Below are positions 22,287 through 35,100 of a stretch of DNA of 64,000 nt, one piece after another. Under the pieces are notes generated by a model. The model was not told where the DNA came from. It saw only the letters and a list, made by a program, of their open reading frames with translations, and ran no database searches. The translations under genes and the position numbers were made by a program. The stretch covers positions 275,440 through 339,439 of the forward strand of contig JAEVLN010000044.1 of assembly GCA_018350325.1 (NCBI GenBank). The letters are read 5' to 3'. This DNA is from Globodera rostochiensis (Eukaryota; Nematoda; Chromadorea; Rhabditida; Heteroderidae). How positions within the stretch are numbered: position 1 is the first letter of the stretch; each line of letters starts with the position of its first letter.

Positions 22287-23189
22287 ACCCACACTCAAAT
22301 TTTGGACATTTTTTAAGCGAAAATTCAAAAAAGAATGCGAAAAACGCTTCAAAATTAAAACAAAAATTCTTTAAAAAGCTCCAGAATCTCAAATAAAGGA
22401 CAAAAAAGGACGTGTAATAAAGTATTAAAAAAGGACATTTCAAATTTTAAAAATTGTACCCCAAAAAAGGACAAATCTTTAAAAAAAGGACAGATAACAC
22501 CTCTGATATGGACTAAAAAGACTCTCTAATTCTAAAATTCTTCGAAATGAAAGCATCCCCTATTCTACAAAAAAACGTTAAAACATGAAAATCCCAGCTC
22601 TACTAAGTAATTAGAAGGTGAGAAAGCTTTGTTGGCTCAAAATCTAAATCGACAAAATTCTAATTAAATCAATAACTTTTTCCCAAAATTTCTCTAAAAA
22701 ATGCAATAAAAACTAAAAATGTACCCTTAAAAATCAAAAAATTTCAAACCAAAAATGCACCCCTAAAAAATGACATTTTCTTTGACCAAAAATCCACGGT
22801 AATAATTAAGATCAGGGTTCCCATCGGGTAAAGCCAATTTCCAAGGACAGACATGTTGATTCCAAGGACATAACGTTTTAATATTTGGCTTAAATTTCTT
22901 GGAACCTAATAAAATCATAAATTTGTGGAAAAAATTCATTTATTAACTTCACATTTAAAACAACTTGAAAGTGGAGAATTTAACAAATTATAAAAAATGG
23001 ACAATTTAATAACTTATGGAGAATTTAACAAATTATAAAAATGGACAATTTAATAAATTATAAGTGGAGAATTTAATAAATTAAATAGATAGACTTAACA
23101 TTTTAATTTAGGAAGCTTAACAAATAGATATAAATTTAGGATTTTGGCAGAGGATAATGAAATCAAAAAAGTCCTGGGAAGTTGTTCTC
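22287..23189. other. AT-rich intergenic region with dispersed and tandem repeats
   Basis: Holds a dispersed repeat (about 22375-22510, rich in AAAAAAGGACAAATCTTTAA) that recurs near 48.99-49.07 kb and 60.42-60.54 kb, plus a degenerate AT-rich tandem repeat at 22.97-23.10 kb (ATGGACAATTTAATAA and GGAGAATTTAACAAATTA). No coding signal was seen. Confidence 0.6.
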
Positions 23190-26100
23190 TCAAGCATTGA
23201 CCCGATGAGGCGCAATCCAACCAGCATACTCCAAGCAAAGGCTCTCGTTCAACATTCCGAACGTCTCCATGTTTGCTGGAGCCTCATACTGATTGTACAG
23301 GTTCCGACCACGCTTTGCGTATTCATTGGCAATATAAACCTAAATTAGACAAAATTCACTTAAGACTTGTATACTCGCCGGCTTCTAGCCTAAATATTGA
23401 AAAAAAAATTTACGGGCGCGGGCAGCGACACTATAGAGCTGATGATCTGATGTCCAAAGCAAAGATGGTAGGACATGTCCTCGAGTTCAGTCAGATCGAA
23501 TTTGTTGTCGTCGTAGAGAACCGTATACTTGGGAGTACGTGCAGTTCCCTTAAAAATGCTATAAATATAAAACTTATTTAATTTCAACCTGAAGTGTACG
23601 ATGCGAATTGAGGAAAAACTCGCAGTTTGTTGGGTGTACCACAGCTGTGTCAATGACCGTACCCGGCTGGATGTTCTGATCCGGAGGCTTCGCATTGCCT
23701 TGAATCTGTTTAGAACAAAAATCTAGCCATTTCTGCTAAAGGATAATCGAACATTCTTATTGAAAAAACGCATATTCTGCAATTTGTTCGACACAATTAA
23801 CGTCAAAGTCGCATTCACACAACCAGTCGCTTCAAGGGCGCATTTGATCAACGGGACTTCATATTTGAGGATCTATTTTGCAAAAATAATTTTATTTTAT
23901 TGTTTTAGAAAAACCATTTTAAATTGTCCTTCGCTGCATCCATTTCTGTAGAGGACGACACGCCTAGGCTTATCACCCCTGACTTCGTTGAAGTAGTTCA
24001 CGCACTTTCCAATGATTGATTCGATAATGTTGACCTTCTCTTCACGACGAGCCCTCTTAAAACAAGAATCCGTGTTTAACTCGACGAGTCGCACCTAACC
24101 TGGTACATAAAGTCACCAACAAAATCGAACGGAAGTTTGGTTGGCCCAACATTAGCTGCGTACTAAATCGAAATCAAATAATAAAGTAGATAAGAAGAAA
24201 CCAACCCCAACCACCGATGGAGGACCGGTGATGGTTGATTCTTCAGAAACCACAGAAAGAGTTTCACTACGACCAATTTCTGCATCATCCAAAGAACGTT
24301 CACCAATGCCACCACCTGGATGGTTGGTACTAATCCCAATAATGAGCATGTCGGTACTGGTCGCGATCCTGAAAAACATTGTTCTATAAGAGAAGTGATC
24401 CATTCTACCTGGATCTGGGCAAAGTGTAGTTGATGCCACCAAGTTTGACGTTGGTCTTGTTAAGGATATTGTCGACGGTGAGTCGCTGCTGCTTGTTGAC
24501 TACATTTCTCACTGTACCAGCCTTTACACATTGGCTGATGACCTGGCAGTCCCTCTCGCACTTCTTGATGAAATGGTGTGCCAAATCATCATTGTCGCCA
24601 TGAATGCAAAGCATGAAAGCAACCCCCTTTTGACTAGCCTGTTGGAACACCGTCAAAATGTCCTTAAAGGGTAACAAGTTAAATAAACAAATATCTTTTG
24701 ATGGCAATCGCGTCTTTCATCAGTCCCAATTTTTTTGTAGCAAATAAAGCTTTTAAACACTCCAAAGTACTCGGAATTTTCGCGGTTGCTGATTGCGCAA
24801 TGTCAGTAATTTTCATGAAATCATTGATTTGTATTTTGGAAAGTAATAACACATTCGTGATCGACGACCTCAAAATCCTGAGTATTTCTCGGAATTGCAA
24901 TCATCGTTTGAATAGGCCAATGAAAATGTGATTACCGCTTTTGACAACTAAACCCAATAAAACAAAAAAAGATCCTTACTTCTTTGCCCCTGAAATCAAC
25001 CATTTTCAAGTGATCTCCTGGAAGGCTAGGAAGCCTAATCCCGCGATTCTTTCCTTGTTGCTCAAGCATATTGAGAAAGTTTCTTAAGAATTATAACAAA
25101 TAATTTTCGCATCAGTAATATTCCACCGAAGATCGGCCTCGCGAAGAGCACCGCGACCACCACCACCGGATTGGAAACATGCCACCATCCAACTGTAGCT
25201 ACCGTCTACAAACAGCGACTGCGGCACCAAAACACTGTTGATTCGCCACGCAGCAGCATGCCCAACCGATGGTCTTTGAGGTGCACCGTCGCCAGCCTTG
25301 ACCTCGGGGTTGTTAAGCTGGTGAGCTCTCTGTAAAAATCTAACGCATAACGGAACAAAAGTCAGTTGATTCCTACAAGTGTAATCGGCTCAGTGGTCAA
25401 TCTGACCCCAGCTTTTTCAAGATATTCACTGTCCCAAAGATGAATGGATCTCGCCGTATTGTGAACCTGTCGCTTTAGGATAAAAGGCGTAACGGCGCAC
25501 TTCTGTAACAAAAAGTCAAACAGTGTTACAAACGTTATAAAAATGAAAAGTGACTTTTATTGACTGCTGAACCATCGATGAAGTCTGCTGCTGAGTCGTG
25601 ACGCGTTGGTTGTCAATGATATCCAAAACTTCGATGGGGTAATAATTGACTCGCTTTTCATTTGCAAATCTTGAATTCATAGCCACCAACGGAAGGTTCG
25701 GGAACCTTAAGCGATTGCCGTAATCTTTTTTTGAATAAGAAACATACAGAAGTTGACGATTATATTTGCTGAGGAAATATTGCTCAATAGTGGAACTCCC
25801 GCCATCAACCTCTATTTTAACCTCATTAGCACCTTTCCTCTCAAGTCCTTTGATCGGAAAACGCTGAATGTTGTCTGCGTTGTGATTGGTCTGGACAAAG
25901 AGACCTTAAAGAAAATTTCCAAATTATTTTGTTAGACGTCATTTAAATTGAAAGGCGTTTAATTTATACCTTTGACGCCATTGTTCAACGATTGAACCAT
26001 CCTTCCTCGTTCCATCCCAAAGTCGTTGCCAACCAAAGCCTTGACTTTATCAAGGAGAGAACAATTCGCATGAAACGGCGTCTTTTTTGCTAGAACGGAT

Positions 26101-27238
26101 TTCCATTACATGCCAACTTTAACAAAAGTGAAAAGAACGTACGTTGAACGAGCAAACCAGCTGCGCAGTTCGACCCACGTCCCCTTGTAGAACCTTCGAT
26201 TAAATGGGTTGACTTGCTACATCCCAATGCCAAATAAGTGTTGTTCTCCTCAAAAGTGAGTGCGTCCTCCCCAGTGAATCCGAACTGTTCGGGATAGTAC
26301 GCGTAAGACAGCCCGGTTGAGAAGTGGACGTGTTCATACTGTCCGTCGGTCCTGGGATAAACAAAGTGTGACTTTCTCTTTAATGAGTAGATACTTGTGG
26401 AAGAAAATCTCCTGGCTCGTTGCAATGTCTAAAAACTGCAGCAGATCACGATTGCCAAGCGCAATATCAGGCCGGAGTGTCGACAGGTCTTCCAACTTCA
26501 CAAGAGAATTGCCCCGATCATCACGCCATGGTTTGAAGTAGATTCTGATTTTCACAACGTGAAGGTCCGTGAAAATTTGCGGGTTCGGCATTTGATCAAT
26601 GGGGTACTCAAACTCAAGATCAATTGGCTTGTTCGGATCATTGGGCTAAACAAAACAGATAATGATGTCAATCCAGGGGCCAATAAAGTGAAACCTCAGC
26701 AGCCAATGGAAGCATCGTGTACATGATCGATTGAAGGTCATTGTAGAGACATCTTGCGTGTGCAGCAAGATCACTGTGCACGCGCATAAAGCTCAAAATG
26801 ACATCACGACAACAATCACGACGATTGACTGCGATAGCGCTGGAAATGTGACAATTACAGTTTCAGGTTAGAGATAAACTTACTCATCCTTGTATTTCTT
26901 CGTGAACAAGACTCCAGCACGCTCCCCAGATCTTTCGCCAACAATGCACACATCGTAACGGAAGATGTTCAACGGGCCCATGTTGAGTGCATAGACGTTA
27001 GTCTGAACTTCAACGTCGCCCTCATGCCCTGAACCTGGTTTCTCCGCCATGACTGCTCGACCAACTTCGACCTAAATTAGAGGTGATAGGAGAATCAGCA
27101 GATGGCGGCACTAACATTTCTCTGCTTCAGAAGTCTCTCTGACTCTCTTTCGTAAATAGTTCGCTCGCGAGGCTCGCTTCCAGACGTCCCGGATTGCGGA
27201 CCAGAGACAGACCGCGCTGCACTACCGATTGTTGACAT
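23190..27238 (-). CDS. Argonaute, worm-specific (WAGO-like), slicer residues replaced
   Basis: Small-RNA-binding Argonaute, likely a secondary-siRNA effector. The start at 27238 gives MSTIGSAARS. The next exon has the N-domain motif TNVYALNMGPLNIFRYD. The MID/PIWI part begins with TVDNILNKTNVKLGGINYTL (about 24430-24490). In PIWI, the first catalytic aspartate (GADVTHP in human AGO2) is GISTNHP near 24.34 kb. The second (YRDGVSEGQF) is YRNGCSEGQF near 23.94 kb. The histidine region (HYHVLWDD) is KYTVLYDD near 23.51 kb. All three slicer positions are therefore changed, as is usual in WAGO-clade proteins. A WAGO-typical segment NVGPTKLPFDFVGDFMYQ lies near 24.13 kb. The last exon starts VYIANEYAKRGRNLY and the stop is TGA at 23190. 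There are many short introns. The PAZ domain should lie about 25-26.4 kb but I did not resolve each exon there. Confidence 0.9.
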
Positions 27239-27727
27239 TATATTTGAAAACAAATAAGAACGCTAAAAAAGCAAAAGGACAAAATAAGCCACCCAAAAAA
27301 ACATAAAAACTACACTGTTTACATTTAAACAAAAAATCAAATTCATCCAGCTCTGAACCGACGATTTATGTTCATAAAATAATCGTTATGCCGGTTGGTA
27401 TATATATGAACTTGTTTACTGACTTTAACAATTTCAAATCGAATGTTCCCCTAGGATTTAGAAAGATCCAAATAAAAATGATAAATTATGGATTTTTTGC
27501 TAAAAAGAAAAAACGAAGAAAAGCAAACATAAAAAAACAACTAAAATGACAAGAATGCGTGTTGTGAATGCAAGGTAAGAATGATTCTGGAAAATTCCAC
27601 GATGATCATTCGCTCGGTGTACCGTACTTGTAATTTTAAATGCAAAATCCAATTCTCTTCAACGATGGTAAAAGCATCGCTTTGCTTCTGTTCTATTGAA
27701 TGTCCCCCCATACGTACATACTTAAAA

Positions 27728-28277
27728 GCAGGCGTGTGCACGGACATCCGGATATCCGCGGATATATCCGGATACGGACGGATAACGGATATGGAATTTC
27801 GGAAAGTCACGGATACGGACGGATAACGGATATGGAATTTCGAAAAGTCACGGATACGGACGGATAACGGATATGAAAAATCCACTTATCCGGATATATC
27901 CGCTGTATATCCGCGGATATCCGGATATGGAATTTCGGAAGGTCACAGATGACGGATAACGGATATGAAAAATCAACTTATCCGGATATATCCGCTGTAT
28001 CGCGGATATCCGCATATGGGATTTTGGAAGGTCACAGATGACGGATAATGGATATGAGATTTCGAGGACGGACGGATAACGGATATGGAATTTCGAAAAG
28101 TCACGGATACGGACGGATAACGGATATGAAAAATCCACTTATCCGGATATATCCGCTGTATATCCGCGGATATCCGGATATGGGATTTTGGAAGGTCACA
28201 GATGACGGATAATGGATATGAGATTTCGAGGACGGACGGATACGGATACAAAAATTCGTATCCGTGCACACCCCTGC
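27728..28277. mobile_element. Transposon-like element of repeated CGGATATCCG palindromes with TIRs
   Basis: The ends are GCAGGCGTGTGCACGG and, at the right, CCGTGCACACCCCTGC (inverted, one mismatch plus a base shift). TTAAAA is present on both sides (27722-27727 and 28278-28283), a likely target duplication. The inside is made of repeated blocks of ACGGATACGGACGGATAACG, ATATCCGCGGATATCCGGAT and TTTCGGAAAGTCA-like sequence. It lies between the Argonaute and kri-1, which are transcribed away from each other. Confidence 0.8.
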
Positions 28278-28299
28278 TTAAAAGGGCAAGTTATGCTTC

Positions 28300-29156
28300 G
28301 ACATTTGATCGTATTTCGGTGTTATGTATGTGTATAATCGTTATAAAAATGCTTTTAATTCGTACCGTCTTTCTTCTAATGGTCCCGGTTTTTACCAATC
28401 ATTTCTTTGTCTTTGTCCGGTAGTCCGGTTTTTTTGACCGGGACTAAATTTAGCCCGTCCCGGTTTTTCCCAAAAGTCCCGGTCCTGTACTACCCTAAAA
28501 TACATAAATTTGGACGGGCACTTTCTCTTTCAGCAGCTAAGAAAAGAATCTGCCGGTGCTGGTCGGCTTTGTATCCCATTTTTGGCTTGGTTAGTCAGAT
28601 TTAAAGCGTCAGAATGTCAATCTTCTCGCGCGCCGGAGGCTATTTTGAGCGTTCTTGATAGCCCCCCCCCTTTTTCTCACATTTCTTAATTCGATTTTCC
28701 GCCTAATTATCTTCGTAATTCGAATCGTCCACCCTTTAATTTACAACGGAGTTTTGAGGTTGAAAATTGATATAACCTAAATATACATAATTCGGATGTT
28801 TCCTTTTTCATCCGTTAATTTATTTGGTTCGTTTTGTCTTGTTTCCCCTCCCCCCCCCCCTCACTGCCCAACCAATTTCCAAATCACGGCCACCAATCAT
28901 CGATTCAACGAAGAAGAAACTTTTATACGCAAAGGGTGTGGTCTTCCCCCCCCCCCCTCTCCCGTGTACCCCCCCCCTCCCTCCCCCCCCCCCTCCCAAT
29001 CAAATCAATTCTCAGTTCCAGCCTTAAATAATGCGCAATTATTTATGCGATCATTTTTGGCCATAGACAGAAAGAGAGAGAGAAAGAAAGAATTTTGGGG
29101 TTGGAAATAAGCGGAATAAAAACGCTCGTCAACAAAACACCTATCGGCCGGCGCCT
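28300..29156. other. Intergenic/promoter-side region upstream of kri-1; no gene supported
   Basis: Contains an inverted-type repeat (28.38-28.49 kb) of CCCGGTTTTT and GACCGGGACT motifs, C tracts near 28.85-28.99 kb and a GAAAGAGAG-rich stretch at 29.07 kb. Short open frames here follow the C tracts and have no family resemblance. Confidence 0.5.
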
Positions 29157-32100
29157 ATGATTGATGTGTGTGTGGCGGTTGTTCGCCTTTGTTCCGAGGC
29201 AATTGGCCGTTTGGAAAACGACAAATTCAAGCAGCGCCACCAGCAAGTGCCGCCTTTCGGTCCAGCCAACTTTGACCTACTTATGGCACTTCCCTCGACC
29301 ATTGGCACTTCAAAACTCAAAAGGACGTTGGCCCTGCCAAAGTGCAAGGCATTGCACGCCGAGACGGGAGGAGAAGCGGCATTGCGATTTGTGAGAGGAT
29401 TATGCAGGCGAGGAACGGGAATTTTCGGGGTTAATGATTAAATTAATTGATTTTTAATTTAAATGACGGTCCTTTTAACTTTTATTTTATTCTCTAATTT
29501 TGTCAGGTCTTTGCGCGTCCGCGCCGTAAGTGTTCCAATGGCGAATTTGGATCATTCGCTTCCGGAATGTTCTTCTTCAACTTCGCACTTCGATCGTCCA
29601 GACTCACCGCAACTTATCCTGATTCCGATCACTCCATCTGAAGTATCGTCCGATCGGGTCGGCGAAACGCTCGAATTCTGTCCTCTGGCCTCTCTTATGC
29701 ATGCTTCGATGAACTTCGACTCGGACTTTGTCGATGTCCGCTCACAAAACTTTGTGATGCGAATTGGCGAGTGAGTGTGCTGTTCCGTTGGGTGTTTTGT
29801 CAAAAGTTCGCAGATGGCTGATGCATCGTCAATGCCAAGCCGACTTCGGTTCGACTTCTTTCCTCAACGCCCTCTTTCTCATTCCGCCCGCCTCCCAACG
29901 CATTTTCCATTGCGTTCACAACCCTTCGTACGACCCTCGACAACTCCGATTTTGTTGTCAAAGGCAACGAATAGTTCTTGGCCAAGTGTAAGAGATGCCG
30001 ACCCCCCATTTTAGCTCAGCAGCTGAGGACAAGGAGAATGGCCCCCGGGGGAAGAGAGTGCCTTCGGAATTGGATGAGGCGGTAAAGCGAAGCAATGCCC
30101 TGAGGGCCGAAATGTTGCGGATGGAAAAATACGACAAATTTGTGATTAATCCGCTGTTCGGAGCCAACATTCTCTGCAAACGGCAGATTACGGTAGACTT
30201 CTGAGAGAGACGGTCGATGGGAACGAAGTGATCGATATGGTTAAGGCCCCGGCATATTTTGTGAGGAACCATTCGTCAAGAGCAACTGGACGACACGGCA
30301 GCGGGGGAAAAGGGGCAGTTGGCACAGCAAAGAAACGAGTTCAACAGCAGAGGTCGCCCACCGAGTTCTGGGAGCAACAGTACCCTCTGCACAAGCACGC
30401 GTTCGACGGTAACGCGGACAGGATACGGTACGTTTCACAAACAAAAATGCTACAGTTTAGGTGCGCTTAAAGCGCACCAACCGCTAGGTCGATTACCGCG
30501 TTATGCTTCTGTTGCTGATGGAATGAGAGGGACAAAGAAATTCCATTTAGGGAGCTTCTTGCCCACGGCAACGACCCCAATGAACAGGACAACGACCTTT
30601 GGACTCCACTCCATTACTGTGCCTTCTACAACCGCTTGGAGGCTTCTGAGGCTCTGCTGCTCCATCCGCGCACCAACGTGAACGTGGTCAACGGCACCGG
30701 TGCAACGCCGCTCCATTTCGCCGCTCTGAACGGAAACATTTACGTGGCCGAACTCATTCTCTCCCACCAATTGGCCGACATTGTCCGTTTTCTGGCAGAA
30801 TGTTGGGGGGCAGACGAATTTTTTCCGTGCAGAATATCCGGGACTCCACCGGAAAGACACCGCTTGACCTTTGTGTGCTGGTGCCCAAGCCGGACTGGCA
30901 GGGAGTCGCCTTTCTCTTGAAGCAAAGTGTTCCCGCTCAGCTGGCTAAAATGGAAGTGCAGTTGATCGGCGCGCCGTCGCTGCAAGTTGAGGTGGACGAC
31001 GCGGAGATGGTGACGGCGGAGGAGTTGAGGGCCAAAGTGCTGCAGATGGAGGGGCTGGACCCCGACTTGGGGGCACGCATTTTTGCGATTTGGCTGATTG
31101 ACTCGAGACTGAGTAAGGGGGCGGGGTGGGGGGTAAGGCAGTCGGTGTTGATGAATATTAGTGCTGCACGAGATCAAAAATTTCCCGATACTCGAGACTT
31201 GATACCGAGACTTGACCCCGAGAAATACCGAAACTTTGACATCCCGTGACTCGAGCCCGAGACTTGACCCCGAAGCTCGATACGATACTGAGACCCAAAA
31301 AACCCGAGATTTTTCTCTAGTCGATACTCGAGACTTTTTGATTTTTAATTTTAGGTTTAAAATTCGGCAAATTGAAAAACTTTCGCAATTTTTATTATGG
31401 GTTTTTGGAGGGGACCAGCAGTGCCGATAGACGCCGCCGGGAAAAAGAATTTAAAAAAAAAGTTGAATTTTGGTTTTACTGCATTTTTTGTTAAGAAAAT
31501 TACTTTTCTCGAGTCGTGACTCGAGACCGAGGCTTTCGTGCAGCACTAATGAATATGCACATTCGCTTTGTGGATGTTCAGGCCTGCAGTTGAAGGCGGA
31601 ACAAAATGTGAAGGTCCATTTGGACAAATGGACTGAACACCTCGAAAAGTTTGGGGACGATTGTGTCGTCGGGGGGAGCGGCGGCGGGGAGGGGGAGGAG
31701 CGGGCGCGGGTGGTGCTGAAAAGGGACGCCCGGACACTGCTTGGAGACGAGCAAATGCTGGTGAGGAACACTTTATTATTTAAATTGGCAAAAATGAAAT
31801 AAAGTGAATTGAGTGAGGGAACGAAATGTATGAGATAAGCAAAATGATAATTATCTCTGAAGAAAATGGATCAAATTGAATGAGTGAATGAATGGCAAAT
31901 TGTCTGCCGCCAATTGATCGCTGCGATGTTCTGATCAGCTTTAAGTTTCATCCGTCCCATGCGTGCCCTCCCCTTTGATTGATTCTCCTCAGTCTCCCCG
32001 TCCACCATCCAATCCATCCGATGGCCATCATCCACCCCATCCATTCTGTCCCTGCCCGTCGAGTCCATGTCGATCTCCCCCCACTCACACAGCCGTCCTC

Positions 32101-35100
32101 CCGGCAGCCGCCCGTGCACACCTCCACCACCAGCGGGTTCGTCTCCCGCCTCCGATGGCTGGGAGGGTTTTGTCCCCCGCCGCCCACTCTCCACATCTTC
32201 GCCGGCTCCACATCAACGGCCGAGCCGGCGATCAGATGCCTTCTGACCCGCATCATCGACTTGTACAATGTGCACCCGCTGATCTCGCCTGCTGTCCCAC
32301 AGCGCCGTTCGGTGACTGTGATCACTAAAAAGGCAAACTCTGAAAGGATTGGATGGAATCTGATCAATTAAATGGAGTGGTACGGGAAGTAAAGTCCCGA
32401 CCGTTTCCATTTCGCCAGGTCCTTCAAAGAATTAATTAGTCTAACAAAAAATGTCCCCCCCCCCCTCCCATTGTCTCAACCAAACAATTTCATTATTCCC
32501 CTCGAGGGTCGGTCGGTCGGCCCTTTTCATTCTTTTCCAGCAAAAGTACCGCCGGGAAAAGAACGGTGGATTGGATTATTCGGAGGGCAATAACCTCATC
32601 CATCCCATCCCATCCCCAACCGTTCCATTCCTCAATTATCTCATGTGACCTTTTCCTAAAATTATATGCCAAAGTCCGGGTTCAACCGACCCCCTCCCTG
32701 CTTGAAGTAGTTAAAGATGCAATGTGTGTGGGAACTGTTGGCACATTGGCTTGGTGGGATCAGTCCACGTTGGCATCGCGCAATGTGCCGTTCGTTTTCC
32801 TCCGGCGAGTACCACAGCGTCTGTCTGTCGCATTGAATGCATTCCAAACATTGTGCTGAAACGTACAAAATTAACATTGGCCTTCACGGCAAAAAAACAT
32901 TTTCTTTCAAAATTGGCACGGGTCAAAGAATTTGAACGAGCAGCGGCGGCTGTTTTGCCCCCATCCCCCGCCCCAACTCCCCAACCTCTTCTGGCCCAAC
33001 TCGCAAGTGACACCATCACAACTATCGCCATCATCCGCGTCCTTTCCGGAAGGGTCCCCCTCCGCTTCCTCTTCCGCCCGTCCTCCGCGTCCTCCGTCCG
33101 TCGTTCTTCAACCTCCGCTGAACGCTTCCGCCCGTCCTCCGCGTCCTCCGTCCGTCGTTCTTCAACCTCCGCTGAACGCTTCCGCCCGTCCTCCGCGTCC
33201 TCCGTCCGTCGTTCTTCAACCTCCGCTGAACGCTTCCGCCGGTCCTCCGTCCGTCGTTCTTCAACCTCCGCTGAACTCTTCCGCCCGTCCTCCGTCCGTC
33301 GTTCTTCAACCTCCGCTGAACTCTTCCGCCCGTCCTCCGTCCGTCGTTCTTCAACCTCCGCTGAACTCTTCCGCCCGTCCTCCGTCCGTCGTTCTTCAAC
33401 CTCCGCTGAACTCTTCCGCCCGTCCTCCGCGTCCTCCGTCCGTCGTTCTTCAACCTCCGCTGAACGCTTCCGCCCGTCCTCCGTCCGTCGTTCTTCAACC
33501 TCCGCTGAACGCTTCCGCCCGTCCTCCGCGTCCTCCGTCCGTCGTTCTTCAACCTCCGCTGAACTCTTCCGCCCGTCCTCCGTCCGTCGTTCTTCAACCT
33601 CCGCTGAACGCTTCCGCCCGTCCTCCGTCCGTCGTTCTTCAACCTCCGCTGAACTCTTCCGCCCGTCCTCCGCGTCCTCCGTCCGTCGTTCTTCAACCTC
33701 CGCTGAACTCTTCCGCCCGTCCTCCGTCCGTCGTTCTTCAACCTCCGCTGAACGCTTCCGCCCGTCCTCCGTCCGTCGTTCTTCAACCTCCGCTGAACTC
33801 TTCCGCCCGTCCTCCGCGTCCTCCGTCCGTCGTTCTTCAACCTCCGCTGAACTCTTCCGCCCGTCCTCCGTCCGTCGTTCTTCAACCTCCGCTGAACTCT
33901 TCCGCCCGTCCTCCGTCCGTCGTTCTTCAACCTCCGCTGAACGCTTCCGCCGCTTCTCCGCCTTCCTCATTGCTCCTCTTTCTCCCGCCATTCCCAGGGA
34001 TTAGCGACACTTTGCCAATTTCTGTCGAAGGCGACGACAGTTGTGCTGATAATATTTATAATCCGTCGTGAATTTATGCCGTCTGTTGAGGGAATTCGCA
34101 CCTCTGTCCCTGTCGAGGAATGGGCGTTTTAATTTGCGAGATGGGAAATTGAGAGGAATTGGGGGAAAGACGAGGGAAATGCCCAAAAAATGATTAAATT
34201 GGCTTTTGGAAAAATCGGATTAAATACGCAAAAGGCAATGTTTTCAGGCTCGGAAGAGTGCAGCGACAACCTCGCTACTTTACGGAGAGGCCGAGGCGCA
34301 GTTTTTGCAGGGAATGTATCCGTGCCACGAGAAGCACTTCGTGCCGATGGCTGCCATTGTGGCCTACCGGCTTTACGGGGCCGAATGGCCGTCAGAAGTG
34401 AAGTGAGTAGGCACCTGGGCCGAACATTTCGGGAATCCCGTGGACAGAAGAGGAAAAGCTTGCTTTTAGATTATATTTTGGGATAAGCTGGGAGGACAAT
34501 ATTATTACTAAGGAAGCACCACACAAATCCCCTCCCCCCTCCCGTTCATCTTTGTTCAAGCACCCCCCACCCCCCCCCCCCCCCCCCTCCCTCCCCCTTC
34601 GAATGCCCTCGCGCGCGCGGAAATTAAAGTGTTTTCCTTTCCTTTGCCACCGCCATCCCCTCGGGGGCTCTTCCCCTTTAAATGTGGCGATAATGGCCTT
34701 TTGAGGCATTGGCGGATGGATGATTGTTGTGAAGGAAATGAGAAGGATTTACGTGGGGACGAGATTTTGGTGGGGGAATTTGGGGGGGGGGGGGGGAAAT
34801 TGGTGCGCAAATGAGTCGAAATGGGGGGGGGTGACTGGTTGACCAAAATTTTTTACTTTTGATTTAACTGAAAGCACTTTAAAGTAGAGATCGGAATTTC
34901 CAAGACAAACGGGCAAGGGCTATACGGGCAAAAACCCATGTTGCCCGTGAACCCGTAAAACCCATGTCGACCTAAAAAACACGGGCTACGGGCCCGGCCC
35001 GTGTCCGATCTCTACTTTAAAGCATCAACTGACTAATCTTTTGGGACCCACGGAATAATTGCGCCGCCGACTTTTCTACTGCCAAACTTCTCATGCAAAA

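Noticed and set aside
28796..29110. Pro-rich ORF upstream of kri-1
   Set aside because: Follows C tracts in several overlapping frames; no conserved motif.
32711..34004. 426-codon repeat ORFs on both strands
   Set aside because: Driven by the 45/54-bp minisatellite. Kept only as a finding because the frame is preserved; no independent coding evidence.
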